This document shows, in pieces, positions 34,413-42,496 of a stretch of 64,000 nt of DNA. Below the pieces are notes generated by a model. It did no database searches, was not told where the DNA came from, and was given only the letters and a program-made list of their open reading frames with translations. Numbering within the stretch: the first letter of the stretch is position 1; every line of letters starts with the position of its first letter. Position numbers and translations under genes: made by a program. Source of the stretch: Paenibacillus lupini (GTDB taxonomy: Bacteria; Bacillota; Bacilli; Paenibacillales; Paenibacillaceae); contig NZ_JAASRW010000008.1 of the NCBI RefSeq assembly GCF_011761355.1, forward strand, positions 300,735-364,734, given 5' to 3'.

Positions 34413-35510
34413 TTAGCCCTGCCAGGGCTCGTACAGGTTGGATTTGAAGTCGCAGCTAACCGGCTGAACTCCTCTTAAGCGCCAGTCACAAAACTCGAGC
34501 AGATGGTCAAGATCCTCCTGCGTTCGGTTATGTCCGCCAGCTCGGTATGCGATACCAATCTGCTCGGCTGCACCAAGGAAATCAAATACCCGCTCCGCCT
34601 CGGCGTAAGAGACATACATCCCTTCGGGATTCACCCAATCATCCTCGTATCCGCCTGTTAAAAGCAGTGCCCTCGGCGCTATTAGAGCCGCCAGCTGATG
34701 CTGGTCGAATGGCAGTTCCGCTGGGTCCTTGAACTGAAGGAAGGCTGTGTTAAACCAATGTGCCTCTCCTTCACTATGCAGCGCTTCAAGCGGCTCACTT
34801 CTGCCGGCTGTTCCCCAAGGGTAGTTTTTCCCTTCGAACGAGTGCCGGAAGGAGGCCATTCCTCCCGCTCCTGAAGCATGAGGATTCACAAGCGTGAATC
34901 GCTTGTCCATCATCCCAATAACAAGGCTGGCTTTGCCCCATCTGGAGAAGCCGGTAATAATGGTTCGTTCCGCGTCGAGATTAGGATAAAGATGCTGCTG
35001 AAGCGCATCCATAACTTTTCCCGCCGCCCAGCCTAAAGCAACAAAGATACCTGGATCTGCCTTCTCCGCTGAGTATGGATACAGAGTGAAGAAAGCTCCT
35101 GTTCTTGCGGAGTTGTCAGAAGCGATCTCGGCTGGCAGCAATGTAACTACTGCATAACCGCGTTTGTTCGCCTGCTCGATGTGATTCGTCAAAGCAGTAC
35201 CTTCCGGGTGCCAGCCCTCTAATGAGCCAATCGAGAAGATGACCGGATAGGGTCCTTCCAACGCACAATCTTCAGGCGGCAAGCTAAGCCTAGCGGTAAA
35301 GACAGCCTGCGCATCTCCCTGCTTAACATGAACCTGTAATCCCTGCTCTGTTTTGACATAGAATACCTGTTCACCCGATGTATCCGGCATAACACCATAC
35401 ATATAATAATGAAACAGCTCTTGCAGTTCCTTCGAGCGTTCTTCCCAGTCAGCTTTCGTTAGAACACGGCGGCCATCCTGGAACGTAAACGGATCAGGCA
35501 GTTTTCGCAT
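34413..35510 (-). CDS. CE15-like glucuronoyl esterase / alpha-beta hydrolase
   Basis: CE15 enzymes cleave ester links between glucuronic acid in xylan and lignin alcohols. The protein carries the family nucleophile motif GFSRWGK (catalytic Ser; CE15 consensus GxSRxGK), a GSLEGW oxyanion-region segment and a C-terminal GGHN with the likely catalytic His. I use ATG 35510 (about 365 aa), 12 nt after GGGAGG; a frame extending to 35552 lacks a binding site. No signal peptide is visible, so it would act inside the cell on imported fragments, unlike most secreted CE15 enzymes. Substrate is inferred only. Confidence 0.82.
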   Translation of the reverse strand: MRKLPDPFTFQDGRRVLTKADWEERSKELQELFHYYMYGVMPDTSGEQVFYVKTEQGLQVHVKQGDAQAVFTARLSLPPEDCALEGPYPVIFSIGSLEGWHPEGTALTNHIEQANKRGYAVVTLLPAEIASDNSARTGAFFTLYPYSAEKADPGIFVALGWAAGKVMDALQQHLYPNLDAERTIITGFSRWGKASLVIGMMDKRFTLVNPHASGAGGMASFRHSFEGKNYPWGTAGRSEPLEALHSEGEAHWFNTAFLQFKDPAELPFDQHQLAALIAPRALLLTGGYEDDWVNPEGMYVSYAEAERVFDFLGAAEQIGIAYRAGGHNRTQEDLDHLLEFCDWRLRGVQPVSCDFKSNLYEPWQG

Positions 35511-35596
35511 GTTGCTGCACATCCTCCCATGAACTTGATCAACATGAATCATTTATTTGCCAAAAGCATGTTAATCCCTTCTCTTTTCTATAAATA

Positions 35597-35643
35597 AAGA
35601 GCTATTCCTAACTGACCTGATTGGACCAGCAGAAATAGCTCTT
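35597..35643 (-). terminator. Terminator of the MerR-MFS operon
   Basis: Stem AAGAGCTATT/AATAGCTCTT with a 27-nt loop lies 12 bp after the MFS stop codon. On the minus strand TATTTAT follows, so the T-run is weak. Confidence 0.55.
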
Positions 35644-35655
35644 ATGATTTATTAA

Positions 35656-36891
35656 TTAATGGCCGCCTGCCTGATCGACATGCTTCACATGCTTATGATT
35701 CGCCAGGATGAACAGCACAGATAAGATAACAAAGCCTGCACCTACATAGAAAGGAATATGAGGGTTATACCATTCTGCCAGCTTGCCGGCGAAGTAAGGC
35801 GCGATCGCCCCGCCAATAAAGCGCAGGAAGCTGTATGCAGCAGAAGCGGTGGAACGCTCAATCGGAGCGGCATTCATAACACCAGTCGTAATTAACGTGT
35901 TGTTGTTCCCAAGCAAGGCGCCTGCAAAGATGACACTTGCGATAATAACCCATTGCGTATCGGTCCAGATCGCCATCGCAAGCAAAGTAAGTCCAAACAG
36001 CGTCAACATAACCGCCATCGATCTTACGGTACCGAATTTCCGCTGCAGCCAAGGTGCCATAAATACGGAAGTAACGGCAAGCAGAATCCCCCAGCCGAGG
36101 AACACATAGCCGAGCCCATGAATACCTAAGCCCATTACAAACGGAGCATAAGCCATCAGCGTAAAGAAGCCGAAGTTATAGAAGCAAGCCGTCAGACCAA
36201 AGACAACAAGTGGACGATGTCTTAATGCCCGAAACGGATCAAGCAAAGACGTTTTTCTAGCATTAGTTGCAGCTGCTCTTGGCGCACCTGCTGCTTTGGG
36301 CATCATAAAGGTAATCGCAAGGAATGCGATAACCATCAGACCGGCTACCCCCAGAAAAGGGCCTCTCCATGAGATCGAACCAAGCTCACCGCCAAGCAGA
36401 GGACCTACTGAAATACCAATACCAATAGCGGCTTCATAAAGGATAATTGCTTTTGTCACGCCGCTTTTGGACAAGGATACGATAGCAGTCAAGGCCGTTG
36501 CAACAAAGAAAGCATTACCGAGACCCCAGCCGGCACGGTAGCCAACAAGTGCCCATATGTTATTCGACAACCCGCCTAGCAGCGAGAAAATCGCAATAAT
36601 GACGACACCAAGCAGAAGCGTCCATTTGATGCCAATGCGTGAGGTCACAACACCGGTAATCAACATGGCTACCGCCATAACCGCATTGTAGCTGGTGAAC
36701 AATAGGCTTACTTCACTAGCTGATGCATGCATCTCTTCGGCAATAGCTTTCAAGATCGGGTCAACAAGACCAATCCCCATGAATGCGATGATACCTGCGA
36801 AAAAAACTGCCCATACCGCGTGGGGCTGGCTGAAAAACCCGCCTTTCTCTTCTGTTAACGAATCTGATTGAGATGAATTTGCCACGCTCAT
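35656..36891 (-). CDS. MFS efflux transporter (12 TM, DHA1-like)
   Basis: The roughly 411-aa protein has about twelve membrane helices, a motif A-like GVVTSRIGIKW loop and a GRMA-region Gly-rich helix typical of drug/H+ antiporters. The start is ATG 36891, five bases after AGGAG. The stop codon of the upstream MerR gene overlaps the start region, so translation is coupled. Coupling to a MerR regulator implies ligand-induced export of a small molecule (inference). The substrate is unknown. Confidence 0.9.
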   Translation of the reverse strand: MSVANSSQSDSLTEEKGGFFSQPHAVWAVFFAGIIAFMGIGLVDPILKAIAEEMHASASEVSLLFTSYNAVMAVAMLITGVVTSRIGIKWTLLLGVVIIAIFSLLGGLSNNIWALVGYRAGWGLGNAFFVATALTAIVSLSKSGVTKAIILYEAAIGIGISVGPLLGGELGSISWRGPFLGVAGLMVIAFLAITFMMPKAAGAPRAAATNARKTSLLDPFRALRHRPLVVFGLTACFYNFGFFTLMAYAPFVMGLGIHGLGYVFLGWGILLAVTSVFMAPWLQRKFGTVRSMAVMLTLFGLTLLAMAIWTDTQWVIIASVIFAGALLGNNNTLITTGVMNAAPIERSTASAAYSFLRFIGGAIAPYFAGKLAEWYNPHIPFYVGAGFVILSVLFILANHKHVKHVDQAGGH

Positions 36892-36893
36892 CA

Positions 36894-37325
36894 TCACTCC
36901 TGTTTATATTTCGATTTGGCTTCGGTAATTTTACCTTTCAAGAGGTGAATTTCCGAACGCATATTTTTCATTTTCTCAAGCTTCAGATCAATCAGCTCCA
37001 GCTGTCTATCAACCGTTTGCTCAAGTTCATTGATTTTCTGCAGCCGTAATTCCCGGTCTTCTGTTTGTTTGATCTCGTCACGCTGATTAATGAACTCCTC
37101 GCTCATCGAAACGTACTGCTGCAGCTCCTGCAGTGAGAAACCAAGCACGTCCCGTGCATTAATAAGCTTCTTAAGCCGCTCTACGTGAGCTTCGGTATAC
37201 AGACGAAATCCACCCTCACTTCTATCTGGAGGAGTCATCAGCCCAATCTCCTCATAATAACGAAGTGTTCGCTTCGTTAAGCCAACCATCTTTGCAACGT
37301 CCTCGATTTTATAAAAGATGTTCAT
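36894..37325 (-). CDS. MerR-family transcriptional regulator
   Basis: The 143-aa protein has the MerR winged helix at the N-terminus (IEDVAKMVGLTKRTLRYYEEIGLM, about residues 7-30) and the DRSEGGFRLYTEAHVERL wing segment. A long antiparallel coiled-coil helix (about residues 75-130) follows. No metal-binding Cys set is present, so it is an organic-ligand-type MerR rather than a metal sensor. A long inverted repeat sits in its promoter region. It overlaps the downstream efflux gene and probably activates both. Confidence 0.93.
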   Translation of the reverse strand: MNIFYKIEDVAKMVGLTKRTLRYYEEIGLMTPPDRSEGGFRLYTEAHVERLKKLINARDVLGFSLQELQQYVSMSEEFINQRDEIKQTEDRELRLQKINELEQTVDRQLELIDLKLEKMKNMRSEIHLLKGKITEAKSKYKQE

Positions 37326-37372
37326 CGCCTCTTTCCTTACTTTCTGTACTTTTACGATACCACCAGATTAAT

Positions 37373-37390
37373 GTTAACGTCAACGTTAAC
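37373..37390. promoter_or_regulatory. MerR-type operator upstream of the MerR-MFS operon
   Basis: GTTAACGT-CA-ACGTTAAC is a perfect 8-2-8 inverted repeat about 48 bp before the MerR start. Such repeats lie between over-spaced -35 and -10 boxes in MerR promoters. The boxes here are not clear enough to assign. Confidence 0.75.
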
Positions 37391-37464
37391 TTTAGTAAAT
37401 TGACAGTAGCTCCTTCATTTTCCTCTATCGATAAGATGTCCTACTTGCAGCAGCTACATTCGAT

Positions 37465-37504
37465 AAAAAAGCCAGGATCACTCCCGTACTGAGAATGTCC
37501 CGGC
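37465..37504 (-). terminator. Terminator of the quinone oxidoreductase gene
   Basis: Arms GCCAGGA (37471-37477) and TCCCGGC (37498-37504) form a stem with one mismatch. On the minus strand six T follow. It is 11 bp after the stop codon. Confidence 0.7.
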
Positions 37505-37515
37505 TTAGCCGATAC

Positions 37516-38493
37516 TTATGGAATAAGAATAATTTTACCGGTGCTTTGCCGGCTCTCCAGCAGACGGTGTGCTTCCGCGCCATCCTGAAGGGAGAACGTT
37601 CTAGGCGTTTCTAGCCTCAGACTCCCCTCAAGCAGCCAGTCAAACAAATCCGTAGCACGGCGGATTCGATCCTCCCGAGTTGTTACATGATTCCACAGAT
37701 CGCCGCCTGTTAACGTCTTCGACGAGTCCATCAACATCCGAGGATCTACAAAAGCTGGATCTCCTCCCGCCATGCCATAAAAGACGACCGTTCCCTTGGT
37801 CCGCACAGCTGAGAAGCTGTCCATCAGGGTAGAACCTACCGAATCATAAGCAACCGTTACTCCGTCACCATCAGATGACCAGCTCTTGGCCTCCTCTACC
37901 CAATTGCTATTGTAGAGGAATGCTTCATCTGCACCAGCTGCCAGCGCAGCTCCCTGCTTCGCCTCTGATGAGACAAGCCCAAGCACACGTGCTCCTTGCC
38001 GCTTCGCGAGCTGCAGCAATAGCTGTCCAACGCCACCGGCTGCAGCATGGACGAGCACCTCGTCACCCTTCTGCACCTTGTAGCTGTCATGTGTCAAATA
38101 ATGCGCCGTCATTCCTTGAAGCAATACTGCCGCGGCTATCTCAAAGCTGATATCCTCAGGAAGCGGAATGGCCTTCGCGATCGGCACCTGCACCAGCTCT
38201 GCATTTGCAAAAGGCACATCGCAGAAAGCAATTCGGTCACCTGGCTTCAGCCCTTCAACCTCCGGGCTAACCTCTTCAACAACGCCAGCACCCTCGTAGC
38301 CCAATAGATAAGGTGGTTCACCCGCCAAATGATAGTTACCCCGTCTGCGATAAATATCCGCATAGTTCAGCCCAATCGCCTTCATTCTTACCAATACCGT
38401 TCCGGGCTCAAGCGATGGTGCTGCAATTTCCTTATAGGCCAATACCTCCGGCCCGCCAAACTGTTCAAATACTAATGCCTTCATGCTGTTCAT
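37516..38493 (-). CDS. Quinone oxidoreductase (zinc-free MDR family, QOR-like)
   Basis: The 325-aa protein is a medium-chain reductase that uses NADPH to reduce quinones or enones. It has the GroES-like N-terminal domain (IGLNYADIYRRRGNYHL, RLGYEGAG-like segment) and the nucleotide motif VHAAAGGVGQLLLQLAK (about residues 150-166). The Cys zinc ligands of alcohol dehydrogenases are absent, fitting the QOR branch. Start ATG 38493 follows AGGGG. It is monocistronic. A detoxification role against quinones is likely by family. Confidence 0.93.
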   Translation of the reverse strand: MNSMKALVFEQFGGPEVLAYKEIAAPSLEPGTVLVRMKAIGLNYADIYRRRGNYHLAGEPPYLLGYEGAGVVEEVSPEVEGLKPGDRIAFCDVPFANAELVQVPIAKAIPLPEDISFEIAAAVLLQGMTAHYLTHDSYKVQKGDEVLVHAAAGGVGQLLLQLAKRQGARVLGLVSSEAKQGAALAAGADEAFLYNSNWVEEAKSWSSDGDGVTVAYDSVGSTLMDSFSAVRTKGTVVFYGMAGGDPAFVDPRMLMDSSKTLTGGDLWNHVTTREDRIRRATDLFDWLLEGSLRLETPRTFSLQDGAEAHRLLESRQSTGKIILIP

Positions 38494-38667
38494 CTTGCTG
38501 CCCCTTATATGTGATCATCATTATTCTACTAAATATGCTTCGAAAGTGCTTTATTCATTCTCCAAACCAATTCATCCATATAAAGTAATATAATTGTTTT
38601 TTCCCTATCCCCCTCACTTTGCATCTTATAAAATAAAGAGAATAAGAGAGTAAAAGGAGGGAGTCCA

Positions 38668-39501
38668 ATGCTCCTTGACCGTAAGGATCTAAAAGGGGAT
38701 TGTGAACGCTGCTTTGGCTTATGCTGCGTTGCACTTCCTTTTGCCGCATCCGGGGATTTTGCGATCGATAAACACAGCGGGCAACCTTGCCGTAATCTGC
38801 TGGAGGATTTCCGATGCGGCATTCACAATAAGCTGCGACAACATGGCTTTCGTGGTTGCACCGTATATGACTGCTTTGGTGCCGGGCAAAAGGTTTCACA
38901 GGTTACTTTCGGCGGGCGCAACTGGCAGCGTGATCCACAAACCGCAAAGCAGATGTTTAGCATTTTCCCTGCCATATGGCAACTTCACGAGCTGCTCTGG
39001 TATTTGACCGATGCACTTGAGAAGCAAGCGGCTGAGTCCATTCATACAGAGCTTCGAGAGGCAATCGAGGAGACAGAACGTCTCACCCACTTAAGCGTTG
39101 AAGCATTGCTGGAGCTGGATGTCGCCGCTCACCGCGCCAAGGTGAATACGTTGCTGCTGCAGGCAAGCGAGCTTGTTCGGGCACAAGCGCCGCAGATTAA
39201 GACCAACATTCGACACAAAAAAACGATCGGACGTGGCGCAGATCTGATTGGTGCCAAGCTTCAAGATGCGGACCTCCGAGGGGCTAACTTACGGGGGGCT
39301 TATCTCATCGCGGCCGATCTACGGAATGCTGACCTCCGCCACGCGGATCTCATCGGTGTGGATATGCGCGATACCGATCTAAGTGGAGCGGACTTACGCG
39401 ACACTTTATTCCTTACTCAGGTCCAGCTTCAGTCTGCAAAAGGCAATTCCAGTACCAAGCTTCCACCGTCCTTCGTCTATCCCGCTCACTGGAACAAATA
39501 A
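38668..39501 (+). CDS. Cysteine-cluster protein with C-terminal pentapeptide repeats
   Basis: The 277-aa protein combines two parts. Residues 12-69 hold eight Cys (12, 15, 19, 20, 41, 50, 64, 69) in a CxxCxxxCC-type arrangement like YkgJ-family metal-chelating proteins. Residues about 188-250 form a run of pentapeptide repeats (ADLRGANLRG type), a right-handed quadrilateral beta-helix. A helical linker (about 95-180) joins them. ATG at 38668 follows AAAGGAGGGAG. No neighbour suggests a role. Metal binding is inferred from Cys spacing; pentapeptide proteins in other systems protect gyrase or act as scaffolds, and neither is shown here. Confidence 0.88.
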   Translation: MLLDRKDLKGDCERCFGLCCVALPFAASGDFAIDKHSGQPCRNLLEDFRCGIHNKLRQHGFRGCTVYDCFGAGQKVSQVTFGGRNWQRDPQTAKQMFSIFPAIWQLHELLWYLTDALEKQAAESIHTELREAIEETERLTHLSVEALLELDVAAHRAKVNTLLLQASELVRAQAPQIKTNIRHKKTIGRGADLIGAKLQDADLRGANLRGAYLIAADLRNADLRHADLIGVDMRDTDLSGADLRDTLFLTQVQLQSAKGNSSTKLPPSFVYPAHWNK

Positions 39502-39531
39502 AGCCAGCCCGTCTTAGACGATGACCGGCTT
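39501..39531 (+). terminator. Terminator-like hairpin after the pentapeptide-repeat gene
   Basis: Outer arms AAGCC/GGCTT with an inner CGTC-TTA-GACG helix directly follow the stop codon. The T-run is weak. Confidence 0.5.
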
Positions 39532-39561
39532 GCTTCGCTTGTGTATTTAACGTTGATCAAC

Positions 39562-39588
39562 AAAAAAAGCGCACCACTGTGCGCTTTT
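39562..39588 (-). terminator. Terminator of the VanY-like operon
   Basis: Perfect stem AAAAGCGCAC/GTGCGCTTTT with a 4-nt loop. A seven-base A-run on the + strand gives a T-run for the minus-strand operon. It is 5 bp after the stop codon. Confidence 0.9.
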
Positions 39589-39592
39589 CCCT

Positions 39593-40450
39593 TTATTCAT
39601 ACACCGTCACAATCACACCGTCATAATTGTTGCCGGAAATATCATACCGCTTGCCTTGCGGCACATTGACTGTCGCACTGTCGCCTACAATCGGATAATA
39701 AGTGACCGTATATTTTTGCCCGTCGATGGTGATGGATATCGCCTTTGTCTGCTTAAGCTTGTCCAAATATTGCTCCAGCGTAAGATCCTGCTCCTGCATA
39801 ATCGCACTATGCGCCACACCAACATAACGGAAATGCCACGGCTCATACTGGATGCCTGTTATCTCTTCTTTTCCTTTCGGATAGCGCAAAATGAACCCAT
39901 ATTCGGCCGAATGCTTCTTCAGCCATTTGCCTTCTTCTGCTTCATCCATCTTTGCTTCCGTTGAGCCAATATCAAGCGACACCCCAAGATTATGCTCGCT
40001 GTGATAAGCCGGCAGGGCATAGTCATGGCCCATATCGCGATAAAGCTGATCCTGCTTATCGGCATCTCGATAACCGCTGTTGATCAGAAAATGCTCGACA
40101 CCGTCTTCTTTTGCCCCTTCCACCATCTTGCTAAACGACTTAACTACCGATTCTGACAGCTGGACGGATTGATCCAGCAAGCCATAACCCTTCACCAGAT
40201 CTTGACGCTTCGAGAGCGAGACAATATCTGAGCGGATCCCTTCGGGATGCAGGGCATAGTCGGTATTAACGAGAAGCAGATCTCCCTGATAAACCTGTTC
40301 TTTACTGACGCTAATCATTTGGCCGTCCTGCGGCGGCTCGGACGCATCATCTATTTCAACCTTGCTGTCATCGGCATCTTTTGTAACATAGTGTGAGACG
40401 CCATAGCTGAGCAGAATAACAAGTAAAAACGCAAAAACCCACTTCCTCAT
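39593..40450 (-). CDS. D-alanyl-D-alanine carboxypeptidase, VanY/M15 family
   Basis: VanY-type enzymes trim the terminal D-Ala from peptidoglycan precursors. The 285-aa protein has an N-terminal membrane anchor (about residues 4-17) and an extracellular LAS peptidase domain. Its motifs are SGYRDADKQDQLY, the zinc ligands in SEHNLGVSLDIG (His and Asp) and EPWHFRYVG (catalytic Glu and zinc His). It closes a three-gene operon after VanR/VanS-like genes. No vanHAX genes are present in the window, so glycopeptide resistance by D-Ala-D-Lac is not supported. Cell-wall-stress-responsive trimming is the cautious reading. Confidence 0.92.
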   Translation of the reverse strand: MRKWVFAFLLVILLSYGVSHYVTKDADDSKVEIDDASEPPQDGQMISVSKEQVYQGDLLLVNTDYALHPEGIRSDIVSLSKRQDLVKGYGLLDQSVQLSESVVKSFSKMVEGAKEDGVEHFLINSGYRDADKQDQLYRDMGHDYALPAYHSEHNLGVSLDIGSTEAKMDEAEEGKWLKKHSAEYGFILRYPKGKEEITGIQYEPWHFRYVGVAHSAIMQEQDLTLEQYLDKLKQTKAISITIDGQKYTVTYYPIVGDSATVNVPQGKRYDISGNNYDGVIVTVYE

Positions 40451-40533
40451 GTTCCATTCCCCTTTGCTTGTTCATGCAATTAAGAATAGCGTTCACTTTT
40501 TAAGAAGAAGTGGGGAAAAAGTTAAAGTTTTTC

Positions 40534-41631
40534 TTAAATTGGTAATCGAACCGTAAAAATGGTACGAATAGCACTGCTCTCCACGGTGATCCTGCCTTGA
40601 TGCTGCTCGACGATATTTTTAACAATAAATAAGCCAAGCCCCGTGCTTCCTTCCGGAGATCTGGCGCGATCGCCGGTGTAGAACATATCGAATAGATGCG
40701 GCAGATCCTCTGGCTTGATCAACTCGCCGTAATTGATCACTTCAACGACAGCCTCACTGTTCTCGATCCGCCCTTTTACATCAACAAATTGGCCATCCTG
40801 ACCGTAACGGGCAGCGTTCGTCAGCAAATTCTCGAATACCCGTGCGATCAGCTCGCCGTCTGCTTGCATCATCAGTTGAGGAGGGAGCTCCAGCCTCGCC
40901 GTTAATCGGTTCTTATTGAATAGTGGGTAGAGCTCTTCGTTTAGCTGCAGCAGCAGCCCAGATAAGTCAATCGCCTGCTTGTCCAGCGTCAGCTTACCAT
41001 AATTCATTCGGGTCACCTCGAATAACTCATCAATGAGCCGTTCAAGGCGCTGCGACTTATTAAACGCAATTGTGGCAAAATGCTTCATCTGCTCGGGGGT
41101 CAGCTGCTCATCCCGAAGGATAAAGTCTAGATAGCCCAATACCGACGTGAGTGGTGTACGAAGATCATGCGCTAGATTCAAGACGAGCTGATGCTTACTG
41201 TTTTCTGCAAAATCTCCTCGCTCAACGGCCTTCTGAAGCATCTCTCCCGCCGTATTCAAGTCATTGGCAATGATGCCAAACTCATCGTTTGAGGAGATCG
41301 ATACGCCTCCCTTGAAATCGCCGTTCGCCAGCCGATGAATACCGCTCAATATTTCTTGAAAGTAGGCCACGTAAGGCTTGGTGAAGAGATAGAAGAGCAA
41401 GAACGATAAAGGCAGAAAGACGATAAGGAAAAAATTCAAATCACCAATGTCGTAAATCCAGCCACGAGCTTGAGCGATTGGATCATCCGCATAGCGGACT
41501 CTCGAGTTATAGTACGACTGCAACAGCCTGTATAACAGGAAAGTTATTGCGCCAGAGATCAGCAGACTCATGACGAACAGCTCAATCATCCGGGTCCGGA
41601 AGCTTCGCTTCTTGTTAGCCTTGGAAAGCAT
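40534..41631 (-). CDS. Sensor histidine kinase, VanS-like
   Basis: The 365-aa protein has two N-terminal membrane helices (about residues 16-37 and 58-80), a HAMP linker and a HisKA domain with the phosphorylated His in VLNLAHDLRTPLTSVLGYLDF. A HATPase domain follows with the N box FENLLTNAARYG and the G box GSTGLGLFIVKNI. The start is ATG 41631, overlapping the end of the regulator gene; an upstream extension to 41685 is inside that gene and lacks support. Gene order and motifs resemble VanS/CroS-type envelope sensors. Confidence 0.93.
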   Translation of the reverse strand: MLSKANKKRSFRTRMIELFVMSLLISGAITFLLYRLLQSYYNSRVRYADDPIAQARGWIYDIGDLNFFLIVFLPLSFLLFYLFTKPYVAYFQEILSGIHRLANGDFKGGVSISSNDEFGIIANDLNTAGEMLQKAVERGDFAENSKHQLVLNLAHDLRTPLTSVLGYLDFILRDEQLTPEQMKHFATIAFNKSQRLERLIDELFEVTRMNYGKLTLDKQAIDLSGLLLQLNEELYPLFNKNRLTARLELPPQLMMQADGELIARVFENLLTNAARYGQDGQFVDVKGRIENSEAVVEVINYGELIKPEDLPHLFDMFYTGDRARSPEGSTGLGLFIVKNIVEQHQGRITVESSAIRTIFTVRLPI

Positions 41632-42325
41632 AACCGACCCCCCAGACGGTTTTGATCCACTGCTTCTGCTTGTCGTCCTCACCAAGCTTTTTGCGCAGCG
41701 TCCGAATATGTACCATCACCGTGTTGCCACCGCTCTCATAATATGCCTCGCCCCATACCTGTTGAAAAATATGCTCCGCACTGAACACCTTTTTGGCATG
41801 ACTCGCCAGCAGGTACAGGATATCAAATTCTTTTGGCGTGAGCTCAATACGTTCATCGTACAAAGTAACGGTGCGCTGTTCGAGATCGATGGTCAGCCCT
41901 CCTGCGACAATCGTCCCTTGATTGGTGGGTGAAGCCGGTTGATTAAGCTGCTTGAACCGTCGCAGCTGGGCATTTACTCTCGCCAGAAGCTCCATCGGAT
42001 TAAACGGCTTGGTCATATAGTCGTCGGCTCCCATAACGAGGCCTGTGATTTTATCGAAGTCGGATGTCTTAGCACTTAGGAAAATAATCGGCATCCGGTA
42101 CTGCTGCTCCCGAATGACACGAATGACTTCGTAGCCGTCCATATGCGGCATCATAATGTCGAGAATAACCAGATCAATGCTGTTCCCTTGAACGAGGCGG
42201 ACCGCTTCCCTGCCATCGGCAGCCTTCAGAAGCTGATACCCCTCTTTGCCCAAATGGAGTGCGATCAGTTCTGCAATATCCGGGTCATCCTCCGCGATTA
42301 ATATCGTTGTTCGCTGCATCCCCAT
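41615..42325 (-). CDS. OmpR-family response regulator, VanR-like
   Basis: The 236-aa protein has a receiver domain with acidic pocket (EDDPD), phosphoacceptor Asp in VILDIMMPHMDG and Lys in TKPFNP. A winged-helix DNA-binding domain (LTPKEFDILYLLASH, VMVHIRTLRKKLGE) follows. ATG 42325 is preceded by AAGGA with 8-nt spacing; an earlier ATG at 42343 has none. It is the first gene of the regulator-kinase-VanY operon and overlaps the kinase start by 17 bp. Confidence 0.94.
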   Translation of the reverse strand: MGMQRTTILIAEDDPDIAELIALHLGKEGYQLLKAADGREAVRLVQGNSIDLVILDIMMPHMDGYEVIRVIREQQYRMPIIFLSAKTSDFDKITGLVMGADDYMTKPFNPMELLARVNAQLRRFKQLNQPASPTNQGTIVAGGLTIDLEQRTVTLYDERIELTPKEFDILYLLASHAKKVFSAEHIFQQVWGEAYYESGGNTVMVHIRTLRKKLGEDDKQKQWIKTVWGVGYAFQG

Positions 42326-42414
42326 ATACTCAGTCCTTCTCATTTCTTATTTATTCCAAGTTTTATTGTAACCTCTAAGCCCCGCCATTACACGAAAAAA
42401 TGAAGCAGGCAAAG

Positions 42415-42485
42415 AAAAAAGGCTGTCCCACTGGGCAATGTCATTAAGTTAACTTAACTAATGACATTGTCCCGTAGGGACAGCC
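42415..42485 (-). terminator. Long terminator hairpin of the YhgE/Pip-like gene
   Basis: A 65-nt near-perfect inverted repeat (arms starting GGCTGTCCC and ending GGGACAGCC, with an inner AATGTCATTA/TAATGACATT helix) lies 11 bp after the stop. On the minus strand six T follow. A shorter terminator is more usual; the length is notable. Confidence 0.85.
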
Positions 42486-42496
42486 TAACCTTTGAC

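Noticed and set aside
38529..38899. Minus-strand frames opposite the start of the pentapeptide-repeat gene
   Set aside because: They overlap the Cys-cluster coding region and its clear ribosome binding site; no supporting features of their own.
39593..42325. Complete vancomycin-resistance cluster
   Set aside because: Only regulator, kinase and carboxypeptidase are present; no vanH, ligase or vanX genes are in the window.
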